Source: Hyphomicrobium sp. (lineage in GTDB: Bacteria; Pseudomonadota; Alphaproteobacteria; Rhizobiales; Hyphomicrobiaceae). Taken from it: 64,000 nt of DNA. The stretch is from assembly GCA_003987725.1 (NCBI GenBank), contig RXJH01000001.1:434001-498000 (forward strand), given 5' to 3'. The notes below the pieces were generated by a model. The model did not search any database and was not told where the DNA came from. It was given only the letters and a program-made list of their open reading frames with translations. Shown piece after piece: positions 9,739 through 18,714 of this stretch (within the stretch, counting starts at the first letter, position 1; each line of letters opens with the position of its first letter). The position numbers were made by a program, and so were the translations under genes.

Positions 9739-10138
9739 AGATCTTTACCCCTCGGCGCCGCAATAAAACGGCAGTTCGTGTCGCCTTCAGCGAAGGCCCA
9801 AAAGTGTCACTTGGAGCCAAGCCTGCAGCCGGGCGCACCTTCGCGACCCTGCCCGGCGCTTGCCTCTTTACGCTTGCGCCCACCGTCCCGTCCAGTCCGG
9901 AGCGCGCCGCAGCAAAAAATGGCCCGAACGGCCGCCTTCCGGGCGATTTTTCGCAGCGCGGGAGCGAACGTGCCGCGGCCATGATCATGCCATCTCCGCC
10001 TACGTAATCCTGATCCCCGGCATGTCCGATTCGCCCTTGATTCAACCTCTGCCTTGACTGCACAGTCTTTGGGAGTTTCGGCAGGAACGAGCCCACCCCG
10101 CGCCGGCGGGACAAGAACAGAAAGCTTCTAAAGTCGCC
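9739..10138. other. 400-bp divergent intergenic region between aminotransferase and phaC
   Basis: It must contain the promoters for both directions. Open frames here have no protein-like character. I see TTGACT at about 10053 but no convincing -10 element at the right distance, and no clear operator or hairpin. Confidence 0.4.
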
Positions 10139-11947
10139 ATGCCGCAAGACAGCCACGAGTTGCCGCCGCTTTTCTCTGCGTACCACATTTCGGACCCGGA
10201 AACGTTTGCCTCGAACCTCCTCAAGGCTTTCGAACGCGGCAGCGTGGCGTTTGCCCAGCTTGCCGAGCGTCCGGATGCGAAAATAGGCCCCTATACGCCG
10301 GCGAGCGAGTTTTCGGCTGCGACCGAGACGATTTCGGCGCTCGTGAGGAAATGGCTTTCCGATCCGGTCAAGCTTTCGGAGGCGCAGGCCCAATTCGTCA
10401 GCCAATTCGCGGCGCTTTGGAACAACGTGTTCCTCCGCATGATGGGCCTCCCCGTTCCGCCGCTCATTCAGCCCGCATCCAACGACAATCGCTTCAAAGA
10501 TCCGGACTGGGACAACAACCCGTTCTTCGACTTCTGCAAGCAGGCCTATCTTCTCGCCTGCAAGTGGGCGGAGGACCAGCTGGCGGCAACGCCGGACCTC
10601 GAGCCGCACGAGCGCCATCGCGCTGAATTCTATTTGCGGCAGCTGACGAGCGCCTATTCGCCATCGAACTTCCCCGCGACAAATCCTGAAGTGCTGCGGG
10701 AGACGATCGCCACCAACGCAGAGAACCTTCTCAAGGGGGCGAACCTGCTGGCGGAAGACCTGAAGCGTTCGGGCGATCTGATGAAGATCAGCCAGACTGA
10801 CGCGAACGCGTTCGAACTCGGCCGCAACCTGGCGACGACACCCGGCAAGATCGTCTTTCAAAACGAGCTTCTGCAGCTCATTCAATATGCGCCGACGACC
10901 GAGCGGGTTCGCTCGCGGCCTTTGATCATGGTGCCGCCGTGGATCAATAAATATTACATCCTCGATCTGACGTCGTCGAAGAGCCTCATCAAGTACGTCG
11001 TCGACCAGGGCTTCACGGTGTTCGTCGTGTCGTGGGTCAATCCCGACGAGCGGCTCGCGGAGAAGACGTTCGAGGATTACGTGCTCGAAGGCATTCTCGA
11101 AGCGGTGCGCGCCGTGCAAGAGGAGACGGGTGTCGAGCAGATCAACGCGCTCGGCTACTGCGTCGGCGGCACGGCGCTGGCAACGGGCCTCGCCTATCTC
11201 GCCCAGCGCGGCGAAGAGCCTTTCAAATGCTGCTCGCTGCTGACGACACAGGTCGATTTCTCGCTGGCCGGCGATCTTCTACTGTTCACCGACGACATGC
11301 AGCTTGCGGGCTTGGACGCGCTCATGAACGAGCGCGGCTTCCTCGACGGCTCGCGCATGGCGAACGTCTTCAATATGATGCGGCCGCGCGACCTCATCTG
11401 GCCTTACGTGGTCAACAACTACCTGCTCGGCAAGAAACCGTTTCCGTTCGACCTTCTGTTCTGGAACCAGGATTCGACGCGGATGGCGGCAGCCAACCAC
11501 AAATATTATCTGCGTGAATTCTATAACGAGAACCGGCTTGCGAAAGGCGAGATGACGCTCGGCGGTATCAAGCTCGATCTGAAGCAGGTGAAGCTGCCGA
11601 TCTTCTCGGTCGCGACGCGCGAAGATCACATTGCGCCGGCGGCTTCCGTCTTCCGCGGGATTCAAATGTTCGGTGGCCCGGTGGAATTCGTCCTTGCCGG
11701 ATCGGGCCATATCGCGGGCGTCGTCAATCCGCCGGAGAAGGTCAAATATCAGTACTGGACCGGTGGCAAGTCCATGACCAGCGTCGCCAAGTGGGAAGCT
11801 TCCGCCACCGAGCACCCGGGATCATGGTGGCCGTACTGGATCGATTGGCTGTCACAGCAGTCCGGCGGCTGGGTTCCCGCGCGCGTGCCTGGAGCGAAGC
11901 TCGGCGCTATCGAGGACGCACCCGGTTCCTACGTCAAGGCGCGCTAG
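10139..11947 (+). CDS. phaC: Class I poly(3-hydroxyalkanoate) synthase PhaC
   Basis: Polymerises (R)-3-hydroxyacyl-CoA into polyhydroxyalkanoate granules. 602 aa, full length for class I, with an alpha/beta-hydrolase fold. The catalytic triad is visible as C341 in the lipase-like box GYCVGG, D496 in TREDHIAP and H524 in GSGHIAG. The N-terminal region has the class I segment NNPFFDFCKQAYLLA. It is a single gene with no phaE or phaR next to it, as expected for class I. It is divergent from the aminotransferase and convergent with the small minus-strand gene at 12018; phaA, phaB and phasins are not in the window. Confidence 0.97.
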   Translation: MPQDSHELPPLFSAYHISDPETFASNLLKAFERGSVAFAQLAERPDAKIGPYTPASEFSAATETISALVRKWLSDPVKLSEAQAQFVSQFAALWNNVFLRMMGLPVPPLIQPASNDNRFKDPDWDNNPFFDFCKQAYLLACKWAEDQLAATPDLEPHERHRAEFYLRQLTSAYSPSNFPATNPEVLRETIATNAENLLKGANLLAEDLKRSGDLMKISQTDANAFELGRNLATTPGKIVFQNELLQLIQYAPTTERVRSRPLIMVPPWINKYYILDLTSSKSLIKYVVDQGFTVFVVSWVNPDERLAEKTFEDYVLEGILEAVRAVQEETGVEQINALGYCVGGTALATGLAYLAQRGEEPFKCCSLLTTQVDFSLAGDLLLFTDDMQLAGLDALMNERGFLDGSRMANVFNMMRPRDLIWPYVVNNYLLGKKPFPFDLLFWNQDSTRMAAANHKYYLREFYNENRLAKGEMTLGGIKLDLKQVKLPIFSVATREDHIAPAASVFRGIQMFGGPVEFVLAGSGHIAGVVNPPEKVKYQYWTGGKSMTSVAKWEASATEHPGSWWPYWIDWLSQQSGGWVPARVPGAKLGAIEDAPGSYVKAR

Positions 11948-12017
11948 CGGGCCATCATATGCGGTTGGAAAGTGCCGGCCGCAACCCGGCTGCACAGACT
12001 GCCCGTAGGCCAACCGG

Positions 12018-12338
12018 TCACGCCAGTTCGAACTCGCCCTCGTAGTCGACGGGCCAGAGAACCGTGAACTCTTCCGCGTCGAGATTGCGAAACGCGACGG
12101 CATTGATGTCGAGTTCGTCGGAGGCATCCTCGACGATCGGCTCAATCTTTTCCCAGACTTTCGCGGCGTTCTTGGCCAGCAGTATGAGGTTGATCACGCC
12201 GTCGCCGGGCTCATGGCCATCGACTTCCGCGGCGGTCGAGCTGCCCAGGACTTCGATCAGGCGATCCTCGAGCGCGATGACCTTTTCAAGGGTATCGTCG
12301 TCGTCGCCCTGAAACTGGAGGACAAGCTGATGGTTCAT
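12018..12338 (-). CDS. Conserved hypothetical protein, acidic, 106 aa
   Basis: A small soluble, acidic protein beginning MNHQLVLQFQGDDDDTLEKV, with an alternating strand-helix-strand-helix pattern ('VINLILLAKNAAKVWEKIEPIVED', 'AVAFRN.DAEEFTVLWP'). No signal peptide or membrane segment. No family I can name with confidence; similar short proteins occur in proteobacteria as possible immunity-like or uncharacterised proteins. It follows metY by 20 bp on the same strand and is probably co-transcribed, and it is convergent with phaC. Confidence 0.7.
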   Translation of the reverse strand: MNHQLVLQFQGDDDDTLEKVIALEDRLIEVLGSSTAAEVDGHEPGDGVINLILLAKNAAKVWEKIEPIVEDASDELDINAVAFRNLDAEEFTVLWPVDYEGEFELA

Positions 12339-12358
12339 GGTTCCTTTCCTGCCGGCAT

Positions 12359-13648
12359 CTAAACAGCAGCGAGCGCCTGTTCGAGATCGCCAATAATATC
12401 GTCCAAATCCTCGATGCCGATCGATAGCCTGACAACGTCCGGCCCCGCTCCGGCGGCTATTCGCTCGTCATCCTGTAGTTGCCGATGCGTCGTCGATGCC
12501 GGATGAATGACAAGACTCCGCGTGTCCCCGATGTTGGCGAGAAGACTGAAGAGGTTCAACCCCGAAACCAGCTTCACGCCCGCTTCATATCCGCCTTTGA
12601 CGCCAAAGGTGAAGACGGCTCCCGCGCCTTTTGGACAAATCTTTTTCTGGATTTCGTGGCTCGGACTTCCCGAAAGCCCAGCGTAGCTGACCCAGGCAAT
12701 TTTCGGATGGGCACTGAGCCACTTCGCAACGGCGAGGGCGGAGTCCGACTGGCGTTGCATTCGGAGCGGCAAAGTCTCGATGCCAGTAAGCAGGAGAAAG
12801 GCGTTGAATGGCGAGATCGCGGGACCGAGGTCGCGCAATCCGAGGACGCGCGCGGCGATGGCAAATGCCATCGGGCCGAAAGCTTCCGCCAGCTTCACGC
12901 CATTGTAGGAGGGGTTTGGGTCGACCAGCGATTTATAGCGATGGCGGCTTCCCTGCCAGTCGAAGGTTCCGCAATCGACAATGGCCCCGCCGATCGAGTT
13001 GCCATGACCGCCCATAAACTTCGTCAGGCTATGGACGACAATATCGGCGCCAAAATCCTTAGGCTTGCAGAGGTAGGGCGTCGCAAGCGTGTTGTCGACA
13101 ATGAAGGGGACCCCGGCCTTCTTGGCGATTGCCGCTATGGCTGGAAGATCAACGACAATTCCGCCCGGGTTGGCGATGCTCTCGCAGTAGATGGCGCGTG
13201 TCCGGGGCGTGACCGCGGCGGCGATGGATGCCGGATCCGTGGCATCGGCCCATGCGACTTGCCAGCCGAACTTCTTGAATGCGTGATTAAACTGATTGAC
13301 CGAGCCGCCGTAAAGCTGCCGCCCAGCTACGAACTCGTCGCCCGGCTCGAGGAGCGTGTGGAACGTCAAGAGCTGCGCCGCATGCCCGGACGCGACCGCG
13401 AGGGCGGCGGAACCGCCTTCAAGCGCGGCGAGACGTGCCTCCAACACCGATTGCGTGGGGTTCGTTATGCGGGTGTAGATGTTTCCAAACGCCTGCAGCC
13501 CAAACAGCGCCGCAGCGTGGTCAACGTCGTTAAACACGTAGGATGTGGTCTGGTAGATCGGCGTCGTGCGCGCGCCGGTCGACGGATCAGGTGCTGCCCC
13601 CGCGTGGACCGCCGCGGTCGCGAATTTCTGGGTTGGCGTTGACGGCAT
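12359..13648 (-). CDS. metY: O-acetylhomoserine sulfhydrylase (O-acetylhomoserine aminocarboxypropyltransferase)
   Basis: A PLP enzyme of the Cys/Met metabolism family that makes homocysteine from O-acetylhomoserine and sulfide. 429 aa, in the MetY range rather than the 390-400 of cystathionine enzymes. The PLP lysine is K210 in VVHSLTKFMGGHGN. The N-terminal YTRITNPT and YGGSVNQF segments, and the Arg in RSLVIHPASTTHRQ, are typical. Its substrate precursor comes from homoserine, linking it to hom in this window. The RBS GAGGAG lies in the 3' arm of a hairpin (13656-13687), suggesting translational control. Confidence 0.95.
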   Translation of the reverse strand: MPSTPTQKFATAAVHAGAAPDPSTGARTTPIYQTTSYVFNDVDHAAALFGLQAFGNIYTRITNPTQSVLEARLAALEGGSAALAVASGHAAQLLTFHTLLEPGDEFVAGRQLYGGSVNQFNHAFKKFGWQVAWADATDPASIAAAVTPRTRAIYCESIANPGGIVVDLPAIAAIAKKAGVPFIVDNTLATPYLCKPKDFGADIVVHSLTKFMGGHGNSIGGAIVDCGTFDWQGSRHRYKSLVDPNPSYNGVKLAEAFGPMAFAIAARVLGLRDLGPAISPFNAFLLLTGIETLPLRMQRQSDSALAVAKWLSAHPKIAWVSYAGLSGSPSHEIQKKICPKGAGAVFTFGVKGGYEAGVKLVSGLNLFSLLANIGDTRSLVIHPASTTHRQLQDDERIAAGAGPDVVRLSIGIEDLDDIIGDLEQALAAV

Positions 13649-13655
13649 AACCTGA

Positions 13656-13687
13656 CTCCTCGTCGCGAAGTTGCCGCGAAGGAGGAG
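13656..13687 (-). promoter_or_regulatory. Candidate RBS-sequestering hairpin in the metY leader
   Basis: On the minus strand, CTCCTC (13682-13687) pairs with GAGGAG (13656-13661), and inside it CGCG pairs with CGCG around a GCAACTT loop. The GAGGAG is the Shine-Dalgarno sequence, about 7 nt before the metY ATG. Folding would hide it. No known SAM or SAH riboswitch consensus was recognised around it. Confidence 0.45.
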
Positions 13688-13734
13688 CCTTTTCAGGGCC
13701 AGCCTGTCAACCGGTTAAGCTCGTCAACACCGAT

Positions 13735-13941
13735 TCAGAGCTTTGCGAACTGCCCCGCGATCCCGCAGTGCCACTTCTGGATGACCCAGTTCGGGTGTTC
13801 GCCGACCCACTTGGCCATCTCGATCTGGCCGTTCGACATGCATTGCTGAGCGCTGACCCTGTCGCCTTCGAAGTTCAGAGTGACATCTCTGCAACGCGAC
13901 GGCTGATCAACCATGCAGACGGCGAAGACAAGCTCAATCAT
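13735..13941 (-). CDS. Small conserved hypothetical protein with four Cys (68 aa)
   Basis: MIELVFAVCMVDQPSRCRDV... with Cys at residues 9, 17, 34 and 59, and a conserved-looking GQIEMAKWVGEHPNWVIQKW core. The start is hydrophobic but short, so export is possible and disulfides likely if it is secreted. Similar 65-90 aa proteins are frequent in Rhizobiales without known function. An AGGAGG-like sequence sits before its ATG (TAGGACCTCC on the plus strand at 13940-13949). It stands alone, about 86 bp upstream of metY on the same strand. Confidence 0.75.
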   Translation of the reverse strand: MIELVFAVCMVDQPSRCRDVTLNFEGDRVSAQQCMSNGQIEMAKWVGEHPNWVIQKWHCGIAGQFAKL

Positions 13942-14352
13942 AGGACCTCCAGGTGTTGGTCGGCCGACCGCTCGTTAAAGCGGTCCGGTTAGCCCTGGGC
14001 GGTTCCTCGTGTCTGCTTTTTGTTCGTTCGCAGGAAGAATGGGTCGAGTATGAAGGAAATTGTACATCGCACAAGAACGCGGCTGTCGCAGGTCTTGCCT
14101 ATTTTGAAGTCACGCGGGATTTGCTGCAGGGAATGTGGCCGAAAGACCCCGCATCGGCCCTCAAATCGTATCGCTTACGCCACACTTCTGCCTTGCCAGG
14201 ATTGCTAACGCATTCGATAAGCATGCGCGAGGGCAACAATTGATTCGATTTTTGCGGAAACAGCCAACACCGAACTTGTGCAAGGTGGGGTGTCGGAGCG
14301 ATGTGACTGGGGTGAGTCGCGGGGCGGACTTTGTAAGGCGGCAGATCGGAAT
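13942..14352. other. Intergenic stretch without a recognised gene
   Basis: About 410 bp. A plus frame of about 96 codons covers part of it but has no recognisable composition, domain or RBS. Nothing palindromic or promoter-like stood out. Confidence 0.4.
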
Positions 14353-14574
14353 ATGATTAATCAGGGGGCTGAGGCAGCCCAAAGTGCAGCGTTCGACGGC
14401 GTGCGCGCAACTCCTGCACCGACCGTCGGTTGGTTCGTCCGGCGCTCTGCGCTCTGGATCGGGATCATTACCATCGCCATCGTCTTCGCTTGCACGCTCT
14501 ATGCGCTGGCGAGCCAAGTCGGAGCGGATGATATTCGCGTTCCGAGAACTGTGGAACCGACGCTGAAGGTTTGA
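14353..14574 (+). CDS. Small single-pass membrane protein (73 aa)
   Basis: It starts at the ATG at 14353 (MINQGAEAAQSAAFDGV) and has one strong hydrophobic helix, ALWIGIITIAIVFACTLYAL, at about residues 34-53, then a short polar tail ending TVEPTLKV. A CGGA lies 4-7 nt upstream, so the RBS is weak. No family recognised. The transmembrane segment and low-complexity N-terminus make it a plausible real small protein, but conservation is unproven. Confidence 0.5.
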   Translation: MINQGAEAAQSAAFDGVRATPAPTVGWFVRRSALWIGIITIAIVFACTLYALASQVGADDIRVPRTVEPTLKV

Positions 14575-14934
14575 GGCGTCCCGAGTTTTACCTACCTATC
14601 TTCTAAGCCGTATTTTTCAGGCCCCTCCGCGCGCGACGCGCTCGCGGCGGCGCGATCTATCATTGCCGGATCGCGGAGGCTTCATCCCGTGTTCAGGACA
14701 GACCTGGCATGGTACAAACATCTCTTGCGCTAGAGCGTTTTGCTTGCAAAATTTCGGTGGGTACAAGTTTGTCCGTTGTTCCAACTTTTGAAATAACTGA
14801 TCTTTTCTGAAGGAATTCGATAAATTTGCCTGCGGTTTACCTTTGATGCTGCGTAGTAAGCTCCGATACCTTGAATTTGGACCATCCTTACTCCAATCAT
14901 CTTTGGTCGGTTCGAGCCCGAGGGACGCGTCGGA
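14575..14934. other. AT-richer intergenic region before bpt
   Basis: About 360 bp, clearly richer in A+T than its surroundings, with no convincing gene. It includes GCGCTAGAGCGTTTTGC at 14727-14743, which resembles a short motif I recall as common in Rhizobiales intergenic DNA. The bpt promoter must lie here, but no clear -35/-10 pair was found. Confidence 0.4.
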
Positions 14935-15696
14935 ATGACGGAGCAGCAAAAGAAGTTTCCAGAGTTCTATGTCACTGCTCCACAGCCTTGCCCGTACTTG
15001 CCGGGCCGGCTTGAGCGCAAGCTCTTCACGCACCTGACGCACGACAAGCCGCCGGAACTGGTCGACCGGCTGCTGACGACAGGCTTTCGACGCAGTCAAA
15101 ACATCGCCTACGTGCCTTACTGCGAAGGCTGCCAAGCCTGCATCTCGGTGCGCGTGCTCGTCGATGAATTCCAACCAGATCGCTCGATGCGCAGGAGCTG
15201 GAACAGGAACTCATCACTGATTGCTCAGCGTACGGCGCCAACGCCCACGATGGAGCAATTCAGGCTCTTCCGCGCCTATATCGATGCGCGCCACAGCGAT
15301 GGCGGAATGGCGGACATGACGATCCTCGACTATCGGATGATGGTCGAAGACACGGTGATCGAAACCTTCCTCACCGAATACCGACAGAAGCCTGCCGACG
15401 CCACGGATCTCGATTTCGACTCGTGGCCGCTGAAGGCCGTCGCGCTTTGCGACCGGCTCACCGACGGCATCTCTATGGTCTATAGCTTCTATGATCCCGC
15501 GGATGCGGACGCGGGGCTCGGCACCTACATGATCCTCGAGCACATCGCATTCGCGCGGAGGATCGGCCTGCCGCACGTCTATCTCGGCTATTGGATCGAT
15601 GGTTCGCGGAAAATGGCCTATAAGACGCGCTTCAAACCGCAAGAGCGTCTCGGCCCCGACCGCTGGGAACGCGTTTCCAACGGCGACGAAGACTGA
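14935..15696 (+). CDS. bpt: Aspartate/glutamate leucyltransferase Bpt (N-end rule)
   Basis: Transfers leucine from leucyl-tRNA to proteins with N-terminal Asp or Glu, marking them for ClpAP/ClpS degradation. 253 aa, full length. The N-terminal domain has CPYLPGRLERKLFTHL and the Cys cluster YCEGCQACISVRV. The C-terminal GNAT-like domain shows DGISMVYSFYDP, LGTYMILEHIAFARR and YLGYWIDGSRKMAYKTRFKP. The alphaproteobacterial form is of the Bpt type, not the eukaryotic arginyltransferase. It is a single gene convergent with the following secreted protein. Confidence 0.96.
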   Translation: MTEQQKKFPEFYVTAPQPCPYLPGRLERKLFTHLTHDKPPELVDRLLTTGFRRSQNIAYVPYCEGCQACISVRVLVDEFQPDRSMRRSWNRNSSLIAQRTAPTPTMEQFRLFRAYIDARHSDGGMADMTILDYRMMVEDTVIETFLTEYRQKPADATDLDFDSWPLKAVALCDRLTDGISMVYSFYDPADADAGLGTYMILEHIAFARRIGLPHVYLGYWIDGSRKMAYKTRFKPQERLGPDRWERVSNGDED

Positions 15697-15708
15697 AGCC
15701 TGCCGGGC

Positions 15709-16179
15709 TTATTTGGCGAGCTCGGCATCGAGCTTCTCGAACATGTAAATCCATTTAGCCGACTGCGTGTCGACAAGCAGCTTCATGCGCGCGCGAAGCT
15801 CGAGAAGCAACGCGCAGTCGGGCGCGGCGGCAGCGGAGCCTTCCTGCCCCATCGAGGCAATGGCCGATAACAATTCGTCCGCCGTCTTGTCGTAGACGGC
15901 TGTTTTATCGTCTTTCACAAACGGCTTTGCCTGCGCGATGAAATCGTCATGCGACCAGTGGCGCTTTTCTTTCAGTTCGCGCAGCTTTTCCTGGAAGACG
16001 GGGCGGTTCTGGTTGTTCAAGTCGCGCAGGCTTCCGGCCGCCGCTTCGACGGCGGACTCGAATTCTTCCTTGCTGCACGTCGCCGGGGTTTCGTCCGCCC
16101 GAAGACCGGGACAGCCCGAAACAATCGCAAGACCTATTCCGGCGGCGGCGATGGCCGCGCGTCTTCTGAGCCCACCCAT
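15709..16179 (-). CDS. Exported hypothetical protein (156 aa)
   Basis: The N-terminus MGGLRRRAAIAAAGIGLAIVSGCPG is a signal peptide; VSGC could be a lipobox, giving a lipoprotein with Cys 23. The mature part is helical and charged (EEFESAVEAAAGSLRDLN, KLRELKEKRHWSHDDFI, LLLELRARMKLLVD), with two further Cys. No known domain recognised. It starts 60 bp upstream of the parC stop, on the same strand and downstream of parC in transcription order. Confidence 0.65.
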   Translation of the reverse strand: MGGLRRRAAIAAAGIGLAIVSGCPGLRADETPATCSKEEFESAVEAAAGSLRDLNNQNRPVFQEKLRELKEKRHWSHDDFIAQAKPFVKDDKTAVYDKTADELLSAIASMGQEGSAAAAPDCALLLELRARMKLLVDTQSAKWIYMFEKLDAELAK

Positions 16180-16239
16180 GGCCGGCAGTCGTAGCTTTGC
16201 TCAAGCATTGCGACAAGCGCCGGCAATCAACATCCCGAA

Positions 16240-18489
16240 CTAAAAGCGCGGACCGAATGAATTGGATCGTGGGAATCCCTTCGGCGCCACACGTCCTGCT
16301 TGCGCGCGGTCGCCGACCCACTCCTTCAATTCGCTCCAGGACAAGGTAAATTCGCGGCCTGCGCTGTCGAGCCAAGTCAGGCCCGCCGACTTCTTGAAGA
16401 CGCGGACGTCGGACAGCGCACCGTCCTTGAAGCGCTGCAGGATGACGCCCTTACCGCGCGTCATCTCGTTAACCTCGTCGAGCTTGAAGATCAGGAGCTT
16501 GCGGTTTTCGCCGATGGTCGCGACTTGATCGCCTTCGACGGGAACGCAGACGCGCGCCTCCTCGGGCTCGGTGACGTTGAGGATCTGCTTGCCTTTCCGA
16601 GTCGAGGCTATGACCTCTTCCTCGGGAACGATGAACCCGTAACCGCCGGTCGATGCGACGAGCAGTTTGCGCGCGGGATCGTGGACGAAAACTTCCGCGA
16701 CGTCGTGATTTTCCTCGAGATCGATCATGAGGCGCAACGGCTCGCCGTGACCCCGGCCACCGGGAAGCGCGCCGGCCTCGAGCGTGAAGAACCGTCCGTT
16801 CGTCGCGAACAGAACGAGCTTATCCGTCGTGAACGCCTTGATGGCGCGCTTCAGCTCGTCGCCCTGCTTGAACTCGAGCTTCGATAGGTCATCCTGATGG
16901 CCCTTCATGGCGCGGACCCAGCCCTTCTCGGACAGGATGACCGTGATCGGCTCCTTCTCGACCAGGGCGGCCGCGAGATCGAGTTCCACCTCCGGCGCAT
17001 CATCGAAGGTCGAACGGCGCCTGCCGAGCGGCGTCTTCTTCGAGTATTTCTCGCGCGTTTCCTTGACCTCTCCGGCAACGCGCTCCCATTGCAGCTCTTC
17101 CGATTTCAGAAGCTGCTTCAGCTCACGGCGTTCTTTCGAAAGCTTGTCGTGTTCGGCGCGGATCTCGACTTCTTCGAGCTTCGACAACGACCTCAATCGA
17201 AGGTTCAGGATAGCTTCGGCCTGCACTTCGCTGAGGTCGAATTTCGAGATCAGCTTCGCCTTCGGATCGTCCTCATGGCGGACGATGCGGATCACCTCTT
17301 CGATGTTGAGGTAGGCGATCAGGTAGCCGGCGAGAACTTCGAGACGGTGCTCGATCTTCTGCAGCCGATGCGTCGAGCGGCGTACCAGAACCTCGATGCG
17401 ATGCTCGAGCCACTGCCAGAGCACGTCGCGCAGATTGAGCACGTTCGGGATCTGGCCGCTCGACAGCACGTTCATGTTGAGGCTGACGCGAACGTCGAGC
17501 TCCGTCAGCCGGAAGAGACTTTCCATCAGCAGAACGGGATCGACTGCGCGGGTCTTCGGCTCGAGGACGAGACGGATCTCTTCGGCGCTTTCGTCACGCA
17601 CGTCGCCGAGGAGCGGCAGCTTCTTCTCGCTCATCAGGTCGGCGATTTTTTCGACGAGCTTCGCCTTCTGCACGCCGTAGGGAATTTCGGTGACGACGAC
17701 CTGATAGCCGCCACGCGTGGTTTCTTCCTTCGTCCAGCGAGCCCTGACGCGGAAGCCGCCCCGGCCCGTCTTGTAGGCTTCGAGAATTTGCTCGCGAGGC
17801 TCGACGATCACGCCGCCCGTCGGGAAGTCGGGGCCCGGAATCATTTCGACGAGCTTCTCGATCGTCGCGTTCGGATGCTTGATCAGATGCAGGAGCGCTG
17901 CGCACAGTTCGTCGACGTTGTGCGGCGGGATGCTTGTCGCCATGCCGACGGCGATGCCGGTGGCGCCATTGGCAAGCAGGTTCGGGAACGCCGCCGGCAG
18001 CACGACCGGCTCGTCGACGCGGCCGTCGTAGTTCGGGCGAAAATCGACCGTGTCCTCGTCGATACCCTCGAGGATCAGCGCCGCAGTCTCGGTCATGCGT
18101 GCTTCGGTGTATCGCCCGGCGGCCGGGTTATCGCCGTCGATGTTGCCGAAGTTGCCCTGACCGTCGACAAGCGGATAGCGTACGGCGAAATCCTGCGCGA
18201 GGCGCGCGAGCGCGTCGTAGATCGCCATATCGCCATGCGGATGGTAGTTACCCATCACGTCGCCGACGATCTTGGCGCACTTGATGTAGCCACCCTCGGG
18301 ATTGAGGCGCAGTTCGCGCATCGCGTAGAGGATGCGGCGATGGACGGGCTTCATGCCGTCGCGCACATCCGGCAGCGCGCGGTGCATGATCGTCGACAGA
18401 GCATAAGCCAGATAACGCTCTTCGAGAGCGGTCCGGAGTTCGACGGGCTCGATCGGGCCCTCGCCCGGCAGAATCGGTTTTGTGGTCAT
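16240..18489 (-). CDS. parC: DNA topoisomerase IV subunit A
   Basis: The breakage-reunion subunit of topoisomerase IV, which decatenates daughter chromosomes with ParE. 749 aa. The catalytic tyrosine is Y127 in [11 protein letters not shown]. Winged-helix/CAP motifs [16 protein letters not shown] and [15 protein letters not shown] precede it, and ATP-independent beta-pinwheel repeats fill the last third (for example [20 protein letters not shown]). It has no GyrA-box of the gyrase kind that I can see, which supports ParC. At the site equivalent to E. coli Ser80 there is Met88. parE is not in the window. Confidence 0.95.
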   Translation of the reverse strand: MTTKPILPGEGPIEPVELRTALEERYLAYALSTIMHRALPDVRDGMKPVHRRILYAMRELRLNPEGGYIKCAKIVGDVMGNYHPHGDMAIYDALARLAQDFAVRYPLVDGQGNFGNIDGDNPAAGRYTEARMTETAALILEGIDEDTVDFRPNYDGRVDEPVVLPAAFPNLLANGATGIAVGMATSIPPHNVDELCAALLHLIKHPNATIEKLVEMIPGPDFPTGGVIVEPREQILEAYKTGRGGFRVRARWTKEETTRGGYQVVVTEIPYGVQKAKLVEKIADLMSEKKLPLLGDVRDESAEEIRLVLEPKTRAVDPVLLMESLFRLTELDVRVSLNMNVLSSGQIPNVLNLRDVLWQWLEHRIEVLVRRSTHRLQKIEHRLEVLAGYLIAYLNIEEVIRIVRHEDDPKAKLISKFDLSEVQAEAILNLRLRSLSKLEEVEIRAEHDKLSKERRELKQLLKSEELQWERVAGEVKETREKYSKKTPLGRRRSTFDDAPEVELDLAAALVEKEPITVILSEKGWVRAMKGHQDDLSKLEFKQGDELKRAIKAFTTDKLVLFATNGRFFTLEAGALPGGRGHGEPLRLMIDLEENHDVAEVFVHDPARKLLVASTGGYGFIVPEEEVIASTRKGKQILNVTEPEEARVCVPVEGDQVATIGENRKLLIFKLDEVNEMTRGKGVILQRFKDGALSDVRVFKKSAGLTWLDSAGREFTLSWSELKEWVGDRAQAGRVAPKGFPRSNSFGPRF

Positions 18490-18714
18490 GGCGCATCCCT
18501 ACAGCGCCGCCGGGGCGCTCTCAAGCCTGGGCGACCTTGCGTCCTACGGCGGGTGTGCTGCGCCGCGCCATTTGGACGCAAAATGGCGTGCCGGAGGTGC
18601 CGGCCGGCCACGCTTCCACAAAGAGGGGCGGCAGCTCGCGCGGACCGGTGGCATCGCGGGGCGCCCGCAGCTAAATCTCCAGCCCTATCAAGCTCAGCGG
18701 GATGTAATTGGGTA

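Noticed and set aside
9713-11119. A 468-codon minus-strand frame opposite phaC
   Set aside because: Antisense shadow of phaC; Arg-rich product with no motif or RBS.
13649-13740. SAM-II or related riboswitch before metY
   Set aside because: The leader was compared by eye with the known SAM-II core; the conserved loop sequences are not present. Only a simple RBS hairpin is supported.
13953-14243. 96-codon plus frame after the 68-aa gene
   Set aside because: No RBS, no hydrophobic or domain pattern, mixed composition; treated as non-coding.
16897-18714. Long plus-strand frame running across parC into the CAP-domain gene
   Set aside because: The part opposite parC is antisense noise; only the segment from 18715 has domain content.
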